DNA of 64,000 nucleotides from Micromonospora parva (GCF_000718515.1 NZ_JNZS01000014.1:62001-126000); one strand, 5' to 3'. Positions 19,413-31,748 are shown, numbered from the stretch's first letter. Translations and numbers: made by a program. The notes: generated by a model not told the origin, from the sequence alone.

Positions 19413-20715
19413 ACAGGTGGTGGCCCCGCCACCTCGTCTGGTCCTCCTCCACGGCGAGCTGCTCCGCCAGCGCCACCTCGCGGACCCCGCGTCGGCGCTG
19501 GGCGTCGACGATCGTCTGCGCCCCCACTGCCAGCCAGGCGGCCACGGCCAGCATGGTCAACGCGGACAGCTCGGGCAACGACCCGGCCACCGGCACCAGC
19601 ACGAGCAGCAGCAGGATTCCGCCGATCGTGGGCCAGCGGGGGGCGGCGAGCATTTTCCGGCCGAGCACGATGAGCGCGAGCAGATAGAGCGCGACCCCGC
19701 CGTAGAGCGCGAGCAGGTCGAAGCCCGGCAGCGGAACCCCCCAGTTCGGCGTGCTGACGTCGGCTTCGTCGTTGATCAGCCCCTTGAGTCCGAGCGCGAA
19801 CAGGATGACGCCGGCGATGACCGGCAGGTGCAGGTAGGTGTAGGCGTCGCGGGCCAGAGCGGCGCGGGCGACGGGGTCGCGGGTCCGGTGCAGGGTCTGT
19901 TCCATGCCGAGCGCCAGGGTGTCGAAGTAGGCCCACCACAGCGCTGCGGCCACCGCGATGCCGAGCACTGCGGCGATCAGCGCCGGCCAGGTCAGCGGCA
20001 GGCCGGCGCTGCCGCCGGGAGCGAACCCGAGCGCGATGATGGCCTCGCCGAGGGCGATCAGGACGATCTGGCTGTGCCGCTCCGCCCAGTGCCCGGCGGA
20101 GAGCACCGTCCACCCGGTGCCGCGCAGCGCCAGCCCGGCCCCGTACTCGACGGCCAGGGCGGCGAGCCACAGCGCCAGCCGGAACACCCCCTCGGCGGTG
20201 CCGTCGAAGAGCCGCTGCGGCACCAGGGCGGCCACGACGATGAGCGACGTGGCGAGCACCACCGGCAGGGCGAGCATCCGCCAGCGTCGACGCACGCCCC
20301 GGTCCCGACGGCCCAGCCACAGGAAGATGGACGTCTCGCCGACCCGGACCAGGAAATAGCCGGCCGCGAAGACCAGCGGGCCGGGCAGCCCACCGGGGCG
20401 GTCGGTGAACGCCTTCGGCAGGCTCAGCGCCAGCACGAAGGCGGCGGCCATGGTGGCGAAGCCGACCAGCGGGACGATGCCCTGGTCGGTACGGACCAGG
20501 TTGCCCAACACGGCGAATCCCGTCCAGCACCACCAGAGCAGCGCCAGCACCACCAGGCACCGGATCAGCCCGGCAACCGTCGGATTGCCGGCGGTGACGG
20601 TGGTGACGTTCAGAAAGGCGAAGACGAAGATCAGGTCGTAGAAGAGTTCGAGGCGGGTCGCCCGGGAGCCAGGCGCGCTCCGCTGGACCCCACGCACTCC
20701 CGCGCCCTCGACCAC
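19411..20715 (-). CDS. ltrA: Low-temperature-requirement A (LtrA) family membrane protein
   Basis: About 434 aa with some ten or more membrane segments. The opening RATRLELFYDLIFVFAFLNVT and the ERHSQIVLIALGEAIIALGFA motif are typical of the family. Its role is not established beyond the Listeria cold-growth phenotype that gave the name. The start is uncertain: GTGs at 20715 and 20697 and an ATG at 20763 are all in frame, and none has a clear ribosome-binding site. I chose 20715, which puts LELFYDL near residue 22. Confidence 0.85.
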   Translation of the reverse strand: MVEGAGVRGVQRSAPGSRATRLELFYDLIFVFAFLNVTTVTAGNPTVAGLIRCLVVLALLWWCWTGFAVLGNLVRTDQGIVPLVGFATMAAAFVLALSLPKAFTDRPGGLPGPLVFAAGYFLVRVGETSIFLWLGRRDRGVRRRWRMLALPVVLATSLIVVAALVPQRLFDGTAEGVFRLALWLAALAVEYGAGLALRGTGWTVLSAGHWAERHSQIVLIALGEAIIALGFAPGGSAGLPLTWPALIAAVLGIAVAAALWWAYFDTLALGMEQTLHRTRDPVARAALARDAYTYLHLPVIAGVILFALGLKGLINDEADVSTPNWGVPLPGFDLLALYGGVALYLLALIVLGRKMLAAPRWPTIGGILLLLVLVPVAGSLPELSALTMLAVAAWLAVGAQTIVDAQRRRGVREVALAEQLAVEEDQTRWRGHHL

Positions 20716-20803
20716 CAGGAGAGTGTGGCAGCCGGACCAGGTCGGATGACATATTCCCGGCATAACGGTGCCGGCGGATGCCCCTGGTGTGTTCGGTGCC
20801 GGC

Positions 20804-22258
20804 TCAGGCGATGACGGCCGGCTCGCGCCACCGCTGACGGGCGGCACGGTCCAGGTCGTAGCGGATCGCCGCGATCCGCCCGACGGCCTCCACGAGGTCC
20901 GCTGCGGGCAGGGTGAACGGCAGCCGCAGGAAGCGCTCCAGGGTGCCGTCCAGGCCGAACCGGGGGCCGGGCGCGAGTCGTACGCCGACCTCCTCCGCGG
21001 CCCGGGCCAGCGCGCTGGAGACCGGGCCGTCCAACTCGGCCCACAGCGTCACGCCACCGCGTGGCACGGTGACCCGCCACTCGGGCAGTTGGTGCGCCAG
21101 CGCGCCGAGCAGGGCATCACGCTGCACGGCCAACTGGACGCGGCGGTCGGCGACGATGGCCTCGGCGTCGGCGAGCAGGTGCACCGCGACCAGTTGGTCC
21201 AGCACCGGGCTGGCCATGTCGACTCCGACCCGCACGGCGGCCAGTCGCTGCACCTGCGGCGCGGACGCCCGCACCCAGCCGATCCGCAGGCCACCCCAGT
21301 AGGGCTTGCTCATCCCCCCGATGCTGATCACCCGACTGTGCCGGTCGTAGGTGGCGACCGGGGGTGGCGGCTCGGTGCCGTCCATCGACAGGTCCACGAA
21401 CGACTCGTCGATGACCAGGTCGGTGCCGACCGCGTGCGCGGCGGCGACCACGCGCTCGCGCAGCGCGGCGGGCATCAGGTGCCCGGTCGGGTTCTGGAAC
21501 TCCGGAATCAGGTACGCCAGCTTCGGCCGGGTCTGCCGCAGACTGCCCAGCAGCAGGTCGGGCTCCCAGCCGGCGTCGGCGGCCAGACCGTGGGTGGTGA
21601 TCCGGGCCCGCCGGCCGGCCAGCGCGGCGAGGGCGTTGGGGTAGGTCGGGGACTCGACCAGCACGGTGCCGCCCGGGGCGAGGGCGAGCCGCAGCACCAG
21701 GTCCAGTGCGTGCTGGGTGCCGCTGGTGACCATGATCTGGTCGGCCGAGGTGGGCAGACCCCGGGCGCTGTACGCGTCGGCCACGGCCTCACGCAGCTCG
21801 ATGATGCCGGTCGGGTGGTAGCCGGCCCCGCTCAGGTAGCGGGGCAGGTCCTCGGCGGCGGCCCGGGCGGCCGACAGCAGCTGCGGCGGGGCGGCCAGCG
21901 CCGCGACGCCGAGGTCGAGCATCTCCCGGTCGTCCAGCGGGGTCCACAGCCCGGTGCTGGCCACCCGGTGGTTGCCGGGCAGCATCGTCCAGCTGCCAGC
22001 GCCTCGGCGGCTGGCCAGGTGCCCGCTCTCGCGTAGCTGCCGGTAGGCAGCGGTGACGGTGGTCCGGCTGATCCGCAGCGCCTCGGCCAGTTCCCGTTCG
22101 GCCGGGAGGCGGACGCCCAGCGGCAGACGGCCGTCGGCGAGCAGCCCGCGCACGGAGCCGGCCAGCGCGGCGTAGTCGGGGCTGCGTCGCCGACCCGGGA
22201 GCGCATGCCACTGCCCGAGCAGACGGGCCAATTGGACACCGCGTACCTGCCCGGTCAT
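20804..22258 (-). CDS. MocR-type regulator (GntR winged helix fused to aminotransferase fold)
   Basis: 484 aa. Residues ~20-90 are a GntR winged helix (LPLGVRLPAERELAEALRISRTTVTAAYRQLRESGHL). The rest is a class I aminotransferase domain with YLIPEFQNPTGHLM, the VIDESF Asp and a PLP lysine in GGMSKPYWGGLRIGW. MocR proteins use PLP or its imines as ligand and often control a divergent gene. Here the divergent neighbour is a YczE-type membrane protein, a known MocR partner. The ATG at 22258 is preferred over an extension into the operator region. Confidence 0.92.
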   Translation of the reverse strand: MTGQVRGVQLARLLGQWHALPGRRRSPDYAALAGSVRGLLADGRLPLGVRLPAERELAEALRISRTTVTAAYRQLRESGHLASRRGAGSWTMLPGNHRVASTGLWTPLDDREMLDLGVAALAAPPQLLSAARAAAEDLPRYLSGAGYHPTGIIELREAVADAYSARGLPTSADQIMVTSGTQHALDLVLRLALAPGGTVLVESPTYPNALAALAGRRARITTHGLAADAGWEPDLLLGSLRQTRPKLAYLIPEFQNPTGHLMPAALRERVVAAAHAVGTDLVIDESFVDLSMDGTEPPPPVATYDRHSRVISIGGMSKPYWGGLRIGWVRASAPQVQRLAAVRVGVDMASPVLDQLVAVHLLADAEAIVADRRVQLAVQRDALLGALAHQLPEWRVTVPRGGVTLWAELDGPVSSALARAAEEVGVRLAPGPRFGLDGTLERFLRLPFTLPAADLVEAVGRIAAIRYDLDRAARQRWREPAVIA

Positions 22259-22273
22259 GGCCACTCCTCGGAT

Positions 22274-22301
22274 ATTGGCTTCTTCCTCAATGAGGATTGG
22301 C
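22274..22301. promoter_or_regulatory. Candidate MocR operator between mocR and yczE-like gene
   Basis: Direct repeats ATTGGC (22274-22279 and 22296-22301) are exactly 22 bp apart, two helical turns, as expected for MocR proteins. Between them lies the inverted repeat CCTCAATGAGG (22285-22295). A TAGGGT -10 box (22305-22310) ends 7 nt before the ATG at 22318. Confidence 0.55.
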
Positions 22302-22317
22302 ACCTAGGGTGGCATGC

Positions 22318-23019
22318 ATGGCACTGCTTGGCAATCTGCGGCACCGGCCGGTTCGACGGCTGGTCCAGCTCTACCTCGGGCTCACGCTCTACGGCGTCAG
22401 CATGGCCCTGATGATCCGCTCCGACCTGGGCCTCGACCCGTGGGACGTGTTCCACCAGGGGCTCTCCGAGCTGACCCGGCTCTCCTTCGGGACGGTCACC
22501 ATCGGCGTCGGCGCGCTTGTCCTGCTGCTCTGGATCCCGCTGCGGCAGCGGCCCGGCCTCGGCACGGTCAGCAACGTCGTGGTGATCGGCCTGGTGGTGG
22601 ACGCCACGGTGGCCCTGCTGCCGGAGGGTGGCCCGCGCAGTGTCCGGATCGCGATGCTGGTCAGCGGGATCGTCGCCAACGGCGCCGCCACCGCTCTGTA
22701 CCTCGGCGCCCAGTTGGGCCCCGGCCCGCGCGACGGCCTGATGACCGGGTACGTGGCCCGCCGGCCCGGCCGGTCGGTCCGGCTGGTGCGCACCGTCATC
22801 GAGGTCACCGTGCTGGCGCTGGGCTGGCTGCTCGGCGGCACGGTCGGGGTGGGCACCGTCGCGTACGCGTTGGCCATCGGTCCGTTGGCCCAGTTCTTCA
22901 TCCCGCTGTTCGCCGTGCCGGAAGCTCCGGCACCCGAGAGCGCCGTGCCGGAGGGCGGCACACCCGACAGCCCCGCACCGCCACCGGGCAGTCCCGCGCC
23001 GGTCACCCCCGCCGGCTGA
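22318..23019 (+). CDS. YczE/YitT-like integral membrane protein
   Basis: 233 aa with about five membrane segments (LVQLYLGLTLYGVSMALMI, LSFGTVTIGVGALVLLLWIP, VSNVVVIGLVVDATVALL, IAMLVSGIVANGAATALYL, LVRTVIEVTVLALGWLLGG) and a Pro-rich tail. The MIRSDLGLDPWDVFHQGL and GPGPRDGLMTG stretches match YczE-type proteins of unknown transport role. It is divergent from the MocR gene and very likely its target. Translation probably starts at the second of two close ATGs (22318), on a leaderless transcript. Confidence 0.85.
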   Translation: MALLGNLRHRPVRRLVQLYLGLTLYGVSMALMIRSDLGLDPWDVFHQGLSELTRLSFGTVTIGVGALVLLLWIPLRQRPGLGTVSNVVVIGLVVDATVALLPEGGPRSVRIAMLVSGIVANGAATALYLGAQLGPGPRDGLMTGYVARRPGRSVRLVRTVIEVTVLALGWLLGGTVGVGTVAYALAIGPLAQFFIPLFAVPEAPAPESAVPEGGTPDSPAPPPGSPAPVTPAG

Positions 23020-23120
23020 AACCTCACCGACCGTCCGCGAACCGGTACGTGGTGGTGGTGCTGCACACCGGTTGGCGGGTGGGTGTTCCCTTCCGCGACG
23101 CGCGCCGTCATCATCTCTGC

Positions 23121-23582
23121 ATGGGGGAGAACGGTTGGCGCTGGACGGACGCCTGGATCTTCGTGTCGCTCGTCATCGCGAGCGGCGCCGGACGGCACCG
23201 TCGGTCGGCGACAAGCCGACGACCGGAGGGCGTTCGCCTGGCCGACGTGCTCTCCACCGCCGACCACCTCAACCACGCGATCCCGCAGCGGCACGAGGTG
23301 GAGGCCGCGGTCCAGCGGCTGGTCGGCGCCGGGCTGGTCAGCGTCGCCGACGGCTGGTTCCGGATCACCGCCGAGGGTGAGACGCTCTGGCGTACCCGCC
23401 CGCGCGCGGGTGTGGCGACCATGGTGGACACCGTGCAGGGTGTGTTGACCCGCCGGCACGCGCCCGGCAGCGCCGACTGGATCCTGGACGAGGCCGACCA
23501 CGCGGCGGCTGTCCAGGAGTACGCGGTCCGTTCGATCCCCACCCCGCGTCGGTCACCGGAGGGGCACTCCGGCGAGCGCTGA
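23121..23582 (+). CDS. Winged-helix-like hypothetical protein
   Basis: 153 aa. Residues ~35-90 (VRLADVLSTADHLNHAIPQRHEVEAAVQRLVGAGLVSVADGWFRITAEGETLW) have the helix-helix-wing pattern of a winged-helix domain, and the opening NGWRWTDAWIFVSLVIASG recurs in actinobacterial hypothetical proteins of this type. Function unknown. The start at 23121 has no clear ribosome-binding site. It ends 5 bp from the convergent hisF stop. Confidence 0.6.
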   Translation: MGENGWRWTDAWIFVSLVIASGAGRHRRSATSRRPEGVRLADVLSTADHLNHAIPQRHEVEAAVQRLVGAGLVSVADGWFRITAEGETLWRTRPRAGVATMVDTVQGVLTRRHAPGSADWILDEADHAAAVQEYAVRSIPTPRRSPEGHSGER

Positions 23583-23587
23583 GCGGC

Positions 23588-24355
23588 TCAGCGCACCGGG
23601 TGGCCGTCGAGGCGCAGCGCGTCCTTGACCTCGGCGACGGTCAGCTCGCCGAAGTGGAAGACGCTGGCGGCGAGCACCGCGTCCGCGCCGGCGCCGATAG
23701 CGGGCGGAAAGTGGGCCACCTCACCGGCACCCCCACTGGCCACCACCGGCACGTCCACCACCGCCCGCACCGCGGCGATCAGCTCCAGGTCGAAGCCCGC
23801 CTTGGTGCCGTCGGCATCCATCGAGTTGAGCAGGATCTCCCCCGCGCCCAACTCGGCGCTCCGGTGTGCCCACCACACGGCGTCGATGCCGGTGCCGCGT
23901 CGACCCCCGTGCGTGGTGACCTCGAAGCCGCTGGGCGTGGCACCGGTCGACGACCGACGCACGTCGAGGGAGAGCACGAGCACCTGCCGGCCGAACCGGT
24001 CGGCGATCTCGGCGATCAGCTCCGGTCGGGCGATGGCGGCGGTGTTGACGCCGACCTTGTCCGCCCCGGCGCGCAGCAACGTGTCCACGTCGGCGACCTG
24101 CCGGACCCCACCGCCGACGGTCAGCGGGATGAACACCGACTCGGCGGTGCGGCGCACCACGTCGAGCATGGTGCCGCGGTCGCTGGAGGACGCGGTGACG
24201 TCGAGGAACGTCAACTCGTCAGCGCCGGCCCGGTCGTACGCGGCGGCCAGCTCCACCGGGTCGCCGGCGTCCCGCAGGTCGAGGAAGTTGACCCCCTTGA
24301 CCACCCGCCCGGCGTCCACGTCCAGACAGGGGATCACCCGTACCGCCACCGTCAT
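23588..24355 (-). CDS. hisF: Imidazole glycerol phosphate synthase subunit HisF
   Basis: 255 aa TIM barrel. With HisH it turns PRFAR and ammonia into imidazole glycerol phosphate and AICAR. The catalytic aspartates are in [12 protein letters not shown] (D12) and LSLDVRR (~D131). Phosphate loops (VGGGVR, ASGGAG) are intact. It is separated from hisA and hisH by the ohrR/ohr/oxidoreductase block on the same strand. Confidence 0.97.
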   Translation of the reverse strand: MTVAVRVIPCLDVDAGRVVKGVNFLDLRDAGDPVELAAAYDRAGADELTFLDVTASSSDRGTMLDVVRRTAESVFIPLTVGGGVRQVADVDTLLRAGADKVGVNTAAIARPELIAEIADRFGRQVLVLSLDVRRSSTGATPSGFEVTTHGGRRGTGIDAVWWAHRSAELGAGEILLNSMDADGTKAGFDLELIAAVRAVVDVPVVASGGAGEVAHFPPAIGAGADAVLAASVFHFGELTVAEVKDALRLDGHPVR

Positions 24356-24428
24356 ACCGCGAGCCTATCCTCCGCCCGCGGCACGGCGGTCGACCCGATC
24401 GGGTCGACCGCCGTGAACGAGGCCTCGG

Positions 24429-25427
24429 TCACACCTTGACGAGCATCTTGCCGAGGTTGTCGCCGCGCAGCAGGCCGAGGAACGCCGCCGGGGCGTTCTC
24501 GATGCCGTCCACGATCGTCTCGTCGTAGGACAGCGTGCCGTCGCGCAGCCAGCCCGCGACGTCGCGCACGAACGCCGGCCGGACGTCGTGGTGGTCGTTG
24601 ACCAGGAAGCCGCGCAGGGTGAGCCGCTTGCCGATGACCAGCGCCAGGTTGCGCGGCGCGGGCGACGGCTCGGTGGCGTTGTACTGGGAGATCATGCCGC
24701 AGATCGCGGCTCGGCCGTGCAGGTTCATGGCCGAGATCGCGGCTTCCAGGTGGTCGCCGCCGACGTTGTCGAAGTAGACGTCGACGCCGTCCGGGGCGGC
24801 CGCCCGCAACGACTCACGGACCGGCCCGTCGTGGTAGTCGAAGGCGGCGTCGAAGCCCAGCGCCCGCAGCCGCTCGACCTTGGCCGGCGAGCCGGCGCTG
24901 CCGATCACCCGGCCGGCGCCCTTGAGCTTGGCGATCTGGCCGACCAGGCTGCCGACCGCACCGGCCGCGGCGGAGACGAAGACCGTCTCGCCGGGCTTCA
25001 TCGCGGCCACCTCCAGCAGCCCGGCGTACGCGGTCAGCCCGGTCATGCCGAGCACGCTCAGGTACGCGCTGACCGGGGCGACGCCCGGGTCGACCTGACG
25101 GGCGGCGGTCGCGTCGAGCAGCGCGTACTCCCGCCAGCCGAGCCCGTGCTGGACGGTGGTCCCGACGGCGATGTCCGCCGCCTCGCTGGCCACCACCTCG
25201 CCGATCGCGGCCCCGTCGAGCGGCGCGTCGAGCGCGTACGGCGGCACGTACGACTTGACGTCGTTCATCCGTCCGCGCATGTACGGGTCGACCGACATGA
25301 ACTGGTTGCGGACCACGATCTGGCCCGGTCCGGGCGTCGGGACGTCGGTCTCGACGAGCCGGAAGGTGTCTTCGGTGGGCCAGCCCTGGGGGCGGCTGGC
25401 CAGGTGGATCTCGCGGTTGCCGGTCAC
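24429..25427 (-). CDS. NADP-dependent medium-chain oxidoreductase (CurA/leukotriene B4 12-hydroxydehydrogenase-like)
   Basis: 332 aa zinc-independent medium-chain reductase. Family marks are VRNQFMSVDPYMRGRM, GMTGLTAYAGLLEV, the AAAGAVGSLVGQIAK nucleotide-binding loop, VYFDNVGGDHLEAA and CGMISQYN. Members reduce alkenals or enones with NADPH. It follows ohr by about 48 bp and may help against oxidised lipid products. The GTG at 25427 gives the usual family N-terminus; an upstream extension in frame is unlikely. Confidence 0.88.
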   Translation of the reverse strand: MTGNREIHLASRPQGWPTEDTFRLVETDVPTPGPGQIVVRNQFMSVDPYMRGRMNDVKSYVPPYALDAPLDGAAIGEVVASEAADIAVGTTVQHGLGWREYALLDATAARQVDPGVAPVSAYLSVLGMTGLTAYAGLLEVAAMKPGETVFVSAAAGAVGSLVGQIAKLKGAGRVIGSAGSPAKVERLRALGFDAAFDYHDGPVRESLRAAAPDGVDVYFDNVGGDHLEAAISAMNLHGRAAICGMISQYNATEPSPAPRNLALVIGKRLTLRGFLVNDHHDVRPAFVRDVAGWLRDGTLSYDETIVDGIENAPAAFLGLLRGDNLGKMLVKV

Positions 25428-25474
25428 TGGATGGTTGTCCTCTCGTCCGCGGGTGGGGGCCGGGTGCCGCGGTG

Positions 25475-25906
25475 TCACGCGGGCAGGGTCTCGCGGACGG
25501 TCAGCGTGACGTCGACGTTGCCACGGGTGGCATTGGAGTACGGGCAGACCTGGTGCGCCTGCTCGACGAGCTGCTCGGCCACCTCGCGGGACGCGGCGGG
25601 AAGGTCGACGACGAGCTGCACGGTGAGCCCGAAGCCGCCGCTGCCGTTCGGGCCGATGCCCACCTCGGCGGCGACCACGGAACCGGTCACGTCGGCCTTG
25701 GCCCGGCGGGCCACCACCCGCAGCGCGCTGTGGAAGCAGGCCGCGTAGCCGGCGGCGAAGAGCTGCTCGGGATTGGCCGCACCGCCGGCGCCGCCCATCT
25801 CCTTCGGCACGGCCAGGTCGAGCGCGACAGTGCCGTCGGAGGTCTCGACGTGGCCGTCCCGGCCGTCGCCGGTGGCGGTAGCGGACGCGGTGTAGAGAAC
25901 CTGCAT
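25475..25906 (-). CDS. ohr: Organic hydroperoxide resistance protein (OsmC/Ohr family)
   Basis: 143 aa. Thiol peroxidase that reduces organic hydroperoxides. The two reactive cysteines are C57 (AACFHSA) and C121 (VCPYSNATRGN). MQVLYTASATATGDGRDGHV is the usual opening. GGAG lies 11 nt upstream of the ATG; a GTG three codons earlier overlaps the ohrR stop. It forms an operon with ohrR and responds to the same operator. Confidence 0.94.
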   Translation of the reverse strand: MQVLYTASATATGDGRDGHVETSDGTVALDLAVPKEMGGAGGAANPEQLFAAGYAACFHSALRVVARRAKADVTGSVVAAEVGIGPNGSGGFGLTVQLVVDLPAASREVAEQLVEQAHQVCPYSNATRGNVDVTLTVRETLPA

Positions 25907-25911
25907 GGTGC

Positions 25912-26358
25912 TCACTGCTCCTTCTGTCGGTGGATGGTGTCGGTGACCCGGGTGAGGGTGTCGCGCAGCGCCACCAACTCGCCGAGGCCCAGCCCGGTGG
26001 CCTGAGCGATCCGCAGCGGGACGTCGCAGAGCTGCTCGCGCAGCGCCCGGCCCTGCTCGGTGAGGCCCACCTCGACCCGCCGCTCGTCGCGGGCCGACCG
26101 CCGCCGCACCACCAGGCCCGCCCCCTCCAGCCGCTTGAGCAGCGGGGAGAGCGTGCCGGAGTCCAGCCGCAGCTCGGCGCCCAGCTCGGACACCGTGGGG
26201 GCGTCGTCGGGACGCTCCCAGAGCACCAGCAGCACCAGGTACTGCGGGTAGGTCAACCCGACCTCGTCGAGGATCGGCCGGTAGACGTCGGTCAGTGCGC
26301 GCGACGCGGCGTAGAGCGCGAAGCACACCTGCCGGCGCAGCACCAGGTCATCGGTCAC
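25912..26358 (-). CDS. ohrR: OhrR, MarR-family peroxide-sensing repressor
   Basis: 148 aa winged-helix MarR protein. The sensing cysteine is C12 in [15 protein letters not shown], the place of Cys15 in B. subtilis OhrR. The DNA-binding part is [40 protein letters not shown]. Oxidation by organic peroxides releases the repressor from DNA. The GTG at 26358 is chosen because a longer reading would begin inside the operator palindrome and because TACTTT lies 6 nt upstream. Confidence 0.93.
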   Translation of the reverse strand: MTDDLVLRRQVCFALYAASRALTDVYRPILDEVGLTYPQYLVLLVLWERPDDAPTVSELGAELRLDSGTLSPLLKRLEGAGLVVRRRSARDERRVEVGLTEQGRALREQLCDVPLRIAQATGLGLGELVALRDTLTRVTDTIHRQKEQ

Positions 26359-26364
26359 CGTTGA

Positions 26365-26397
26365 AAAGTAGCCCACAATTAAGTTGTGCACAACTTA
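26365..26397 (-). promoter_or_regulatory. ohrR promoter with perfect OhrR palindrome
   Basis: TAAGTTGTGCACAACTTA (26380-26397) is a perfect 18-bp palindrome. On minus, TTGTGC inside it serves as -35, 17 bp before TACTTT (26365-26370), so a bound repressor would block the polymerase. This fits autoregulation by OhrR. Confidence 0.75.
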
Positions 26398-26438
26398 TCT
26401 GTCCGTGAGCCGGCCGGCAGGCCGACCGGACGCGTACC

Positions 26439-26828
26439 TCAGCGATCGCCGAGGTACGCCTCCAACTCCACCTCGACCAGATGCTCCGGGTCCAGCAGAC
26501 CGGCCACCACCACCAGGGTCGCCGCCGGCCGGACCGCACCGAAGACCGCGTTGTGGGCCCGACCCACCTCGTCGGCGTGCGACCGGTCCGTCACGTACAT
26601 CCTCGTGCGCACCACATCGCCCGGCTCCGCACCCACCTCGGCGAGCGCGGCCAGCCCGATCCGCAGCGCCTGCGCGGTCTGCGCGGCCGGATCACCCACG
26701 TGCACCACCCGGCCGTCCACCGTCGCCGTGCACCCGGCCGTCCAGGCCCGCTCACCGGCACGGACCACCCGGGAGTAGCCGTAACGCTGCTCCCACGGGC
26801 CACCCGACCCGAGCCGGGTCGTCGTCAC
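26439..26828 (-). CDS. RidA family protein
   Basis: 129 aa. RidA proteins deaminate reactive enamine/imine intermediates made by PLP enzymes. Features are [62 protein letters not shown] and [21 protein letters not shown], including the conserved Arg of the active site. The GTG overlaps the hisA stop (GTGA), so it is the last gene of the his block. Confidence 0.88.
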   Translation of the reverse strand: MTTTRLGSGGPWEQRYGYSRVVRAGERAWTAGCTATVDGRVVHVGDPAAQTAQALRIGLAALAEVGAEPGDVVRTRMYVTDRSHADEVGRAHNAVFGAVRPAATLVVVAGLLDPEHLVEVELEAYLGDR

Positions 26829-27550
26829 GCCTGCGCCAACGTCCGCAGCGCCTCGGCCACCGTGAAGGCACCCGCGTAGAGCGCCTTGCCGGCGATGACA
26901 CCCTCCACCCCGACCGACTCCAGGGTCGCCAACGCCCGCAGGTCGTCCAGAGTGGACACCCCACCGGAGGCGATCACCGGCCGGTCGGTACGGGCACACA
27001 CCTCGCGCAGCAGATCCAGGTTCGGCCCGCGCATGGTGCCGTCCTTGGTGATGTCGGTGACCACGTACCGGCTCGCGCCCGCCTTGTCCAACCGCTCCAG
27101 CACCTCGTACAGGTCACCGCCGTCGCGGGTCCAACCCCGCGCCGACAGGGTGTGGCCCCGCACGTCCAGCCCGATGGCCACCCGGTCGCCGTACTCCGCC
27201 ACCACCCGGTCACACCAGACCGGATCCTCCAACGCGGCGGTCCCGATGTTCACCCGGGCCGCCCCGGTGCCCAGCGCCGCGCGCAGCGACTCGTCGTCCC
27301 GGATGCCACCGGAGAGCTCCACCTTCACGTCCAACTGGCGCACCACCTCCGCCAGCAGGTGCGCGTTGGTGCCCCGACCGAACGCCGCGTCCAGGTCGAC
27401 CAGGTGGATCCACTCCGCGCCGTCCCGCTGCCAGGCCAGCGCGGACTCCAACGGGTCACCGTAGACGCTCTCGCTTCCGAGGGCGCCCTGCACGAGCCGG
27501 ACGGCCCGGCCGTCAGCGACATCGACGGCGGGTAACAGGGTGAGGCTCAC
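26825..27550 (-). CDS. priA: Phosphoribosyl isomerase A, HisA or bifunctional HisA/TrpF (PriA)
   Basis: 241 aa barrel. It isomerises ProFAR in histidine synthesis, and in actinobacteria the same enzyme usually isomerises PRA for tryptophan. Catalytic aspartates are D10 ([18 protein letters not shown]) and the DVRG near residue 130. Features [23 protein letters not shown] and [18 protein letters not shown] are typical of PriA. No trpF was seen in the window, which supports dual use. Overlaps ridA by 4 bp. Confidence 0.95.
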   Translation of the reverse strand: MSLTLLPAVDVADGRAVRLVQGALGSESVYGDPLESALAWQRDGAEWIHLVDLDAAFGRGTNAHLLAEVVRQLDVKVELSGGIRDDESLRAALGTGAARVNIGTAALEDPVWCDRVVAEYGDRVAIGLDVRGHTLSARGWTRDGGDLYEVLERLDKAGASRYVVTDITKDGTMRGPNLDLLREVCARTDRPVIASGGVSTLDDLRALATLESVGVEGVIAGKALYAGAFTVAEALRTLAQA

Positions 27551-27564
27551 GGTCTTCTCCTCGA

Positions 27565-27888
27565 TCAGGTACGACGGTCCAGGGCGATCACGACGATCGC
27601 CGGCAGTACGAGCAGCAAGAGCACGATCAGCGCGATACGCAACGCCAGGTTGTCAACGAACGTCCAGATCAGGATCAACGCCGCGCCGGTGAGCAGCACG
27701 ATCGCGGCCCGCTCACCCCGACTGTGCCGGGCCAGCCGCCCGGAACGACCCCGCCGCAGCCGCGGCGTCAACCGACGGACCACCGCCCGACGGCGCTGCC
27801 GGCGAGCGACCTGGCGCTGCCGGACCGCCCGCTCCCGGGCCTGCTCCGCCTCCCGCTGCGCCCGCCGGCGGGCCCGCTCCCGGCTCAC
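27565..27888 (-). CDS. Small Arg-rich membrane protein in his operon
   Basis: 107 aa. The first ~58 residues are extremely Arg/Gln-rich and likely helical ([22 protein letters not shown]). Two membrane segments follow at ~60-80 ([19 protein letters not shown]) and ~84-104. I do not recognise a family. It lies between hisH and priA on the same strand, so it is probably co-transcribed. GTG start. Confidence 0.6.
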   Translation of the reverse strand: MSRERARRRAQREAEQARERAVRQRQVARRQRRRAVVRRLTPRLRRGRSGRLARHSRGERAAIVLLTGAALILIWTFVDNLALRIALIVLLLLVLPAIVVIALDRRT

Positions 27889-27924
27889 CGCGACACCCGC
27901 CGACCGGGCACCGCGCGACGACGC

Positions 27925-28557
27925 TCACCCACCGTTGGGCAACGTGGCAAGCCAGTTGCGCAGCAACGCGGCACCGGTCTCGGCGGACTTCTCCGGGTGG
28001 AACTGGGCCGCCGACAACGAGCCACGCTCCACCGCCGCGACGAAATCCGTGTCGTGGTGGGCGGTGGTCACCGTGGCCCCCGCGGCGGCCAGCGCCGCCG
28101 GGTCGCCCATCGCGTACGAGTGGACGAAGTAGAAACGGCTCTGCTCCGGCAACCCGGCGAACAGCACCGACTCCCGGGGGGCCCGGACCGTGTTCCAGCC
28201 CATGTGCGGCAACCGGGCGGCAGCCAGCCGGGTCACCCCGCCGGGCAGCAACCCCAGCCCCTTGGTCACCACGCCGTGCTCGTCACCGTGCTCGAAGAGC
28301 ACCTGCATGCCCACGCAGATGCCCAGCACCGGCCGGCCGGCGGCCACCCGCTCGGCGATCACCGGACCGGCGCCCAACGCCTCGATCCCCGCCATGCACG
28401 CCGCGTACGCGCCCACACCCGGCACCACCAGACCATCGGCGGCAGCCGCGGCGGCCAGGTCGTCGGTCACCCGGACATCCGCTCCGGCGGCGGCCAGCGC
28501 CCGCTCCGCCGAGCGCAGGTTGCCCGAGCCGTAGTCGAGCACCGCCACGTCACTCAT
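27925..28557 (-). CDS. hisH: Imidazole glycerol phosphate synthase subunit HisH
   Basis: 210 aa class I glutamine amidotransferase that feeds ammonia to HisF. The nucleophile Cys is in GICVGMQVLFE, and the His/Glu pair is in AAQFHPEKSAETG. YGSGNLRS and VVPGVGAY are family hallmarks. The ATG at 28557 follows the small membrane protein stop by 13 bp. Confidence 0.97.
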   Translation of the reverse strand: MSDVAVLDYGSGNLRSAERALAAAGADVRVTDDLAAAAAADGLVVPGVGAYAACMAGIEALGAGPVIAERVAAGRPVLGICVGMQVLFEHGDEHGVVTKGLGLLPGGVTRLAAARLPHMGWNTVRAPRESVLFAGLPEQSRFYFVHSYAMGDPAALAAAGATVTTAHHDTDFVAAVERGSLSAAQFHPEKSAETGAALLRNWLATLPNGG

Positions 28558-28570
28558 GCCGTCACCCCGA

Positions 28571-28740
28571 TCACCCGTTCTCCGGCAGCAGCCGCAGAAC
28601 CCCGGCGACAGTGGCGAGCACCGCGAGCGCCGCGGTGACGAACACGGCGACCTTCGGCGCGCCCTGCCGGTAGAGCGACCAGGTGCCACCCACCAAGACC
28701 CCGGCCAGGATCAACAACAACGTCGGCAACGCCGCACCCA

Positions 28741-28741
<1 letters not shown>
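28571..28741 (-). CDS. 56-aa membrane protein between hisB and hisH
   Basis: MGAALPTLLLILAGVLVGGT... to ...RLLPENG, with two membrane segments near residues 3-22 and 30-50. The ATG overlaps the hisB stop by one base (TGATG), and the stop lies 13 bp before hisH, which argues for real translation. Unknown function. Confidence 0.65.
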
Positions 28742-31741
<3,000 letters not shown>

Positions 31742-31748
31742 CCTTGCG

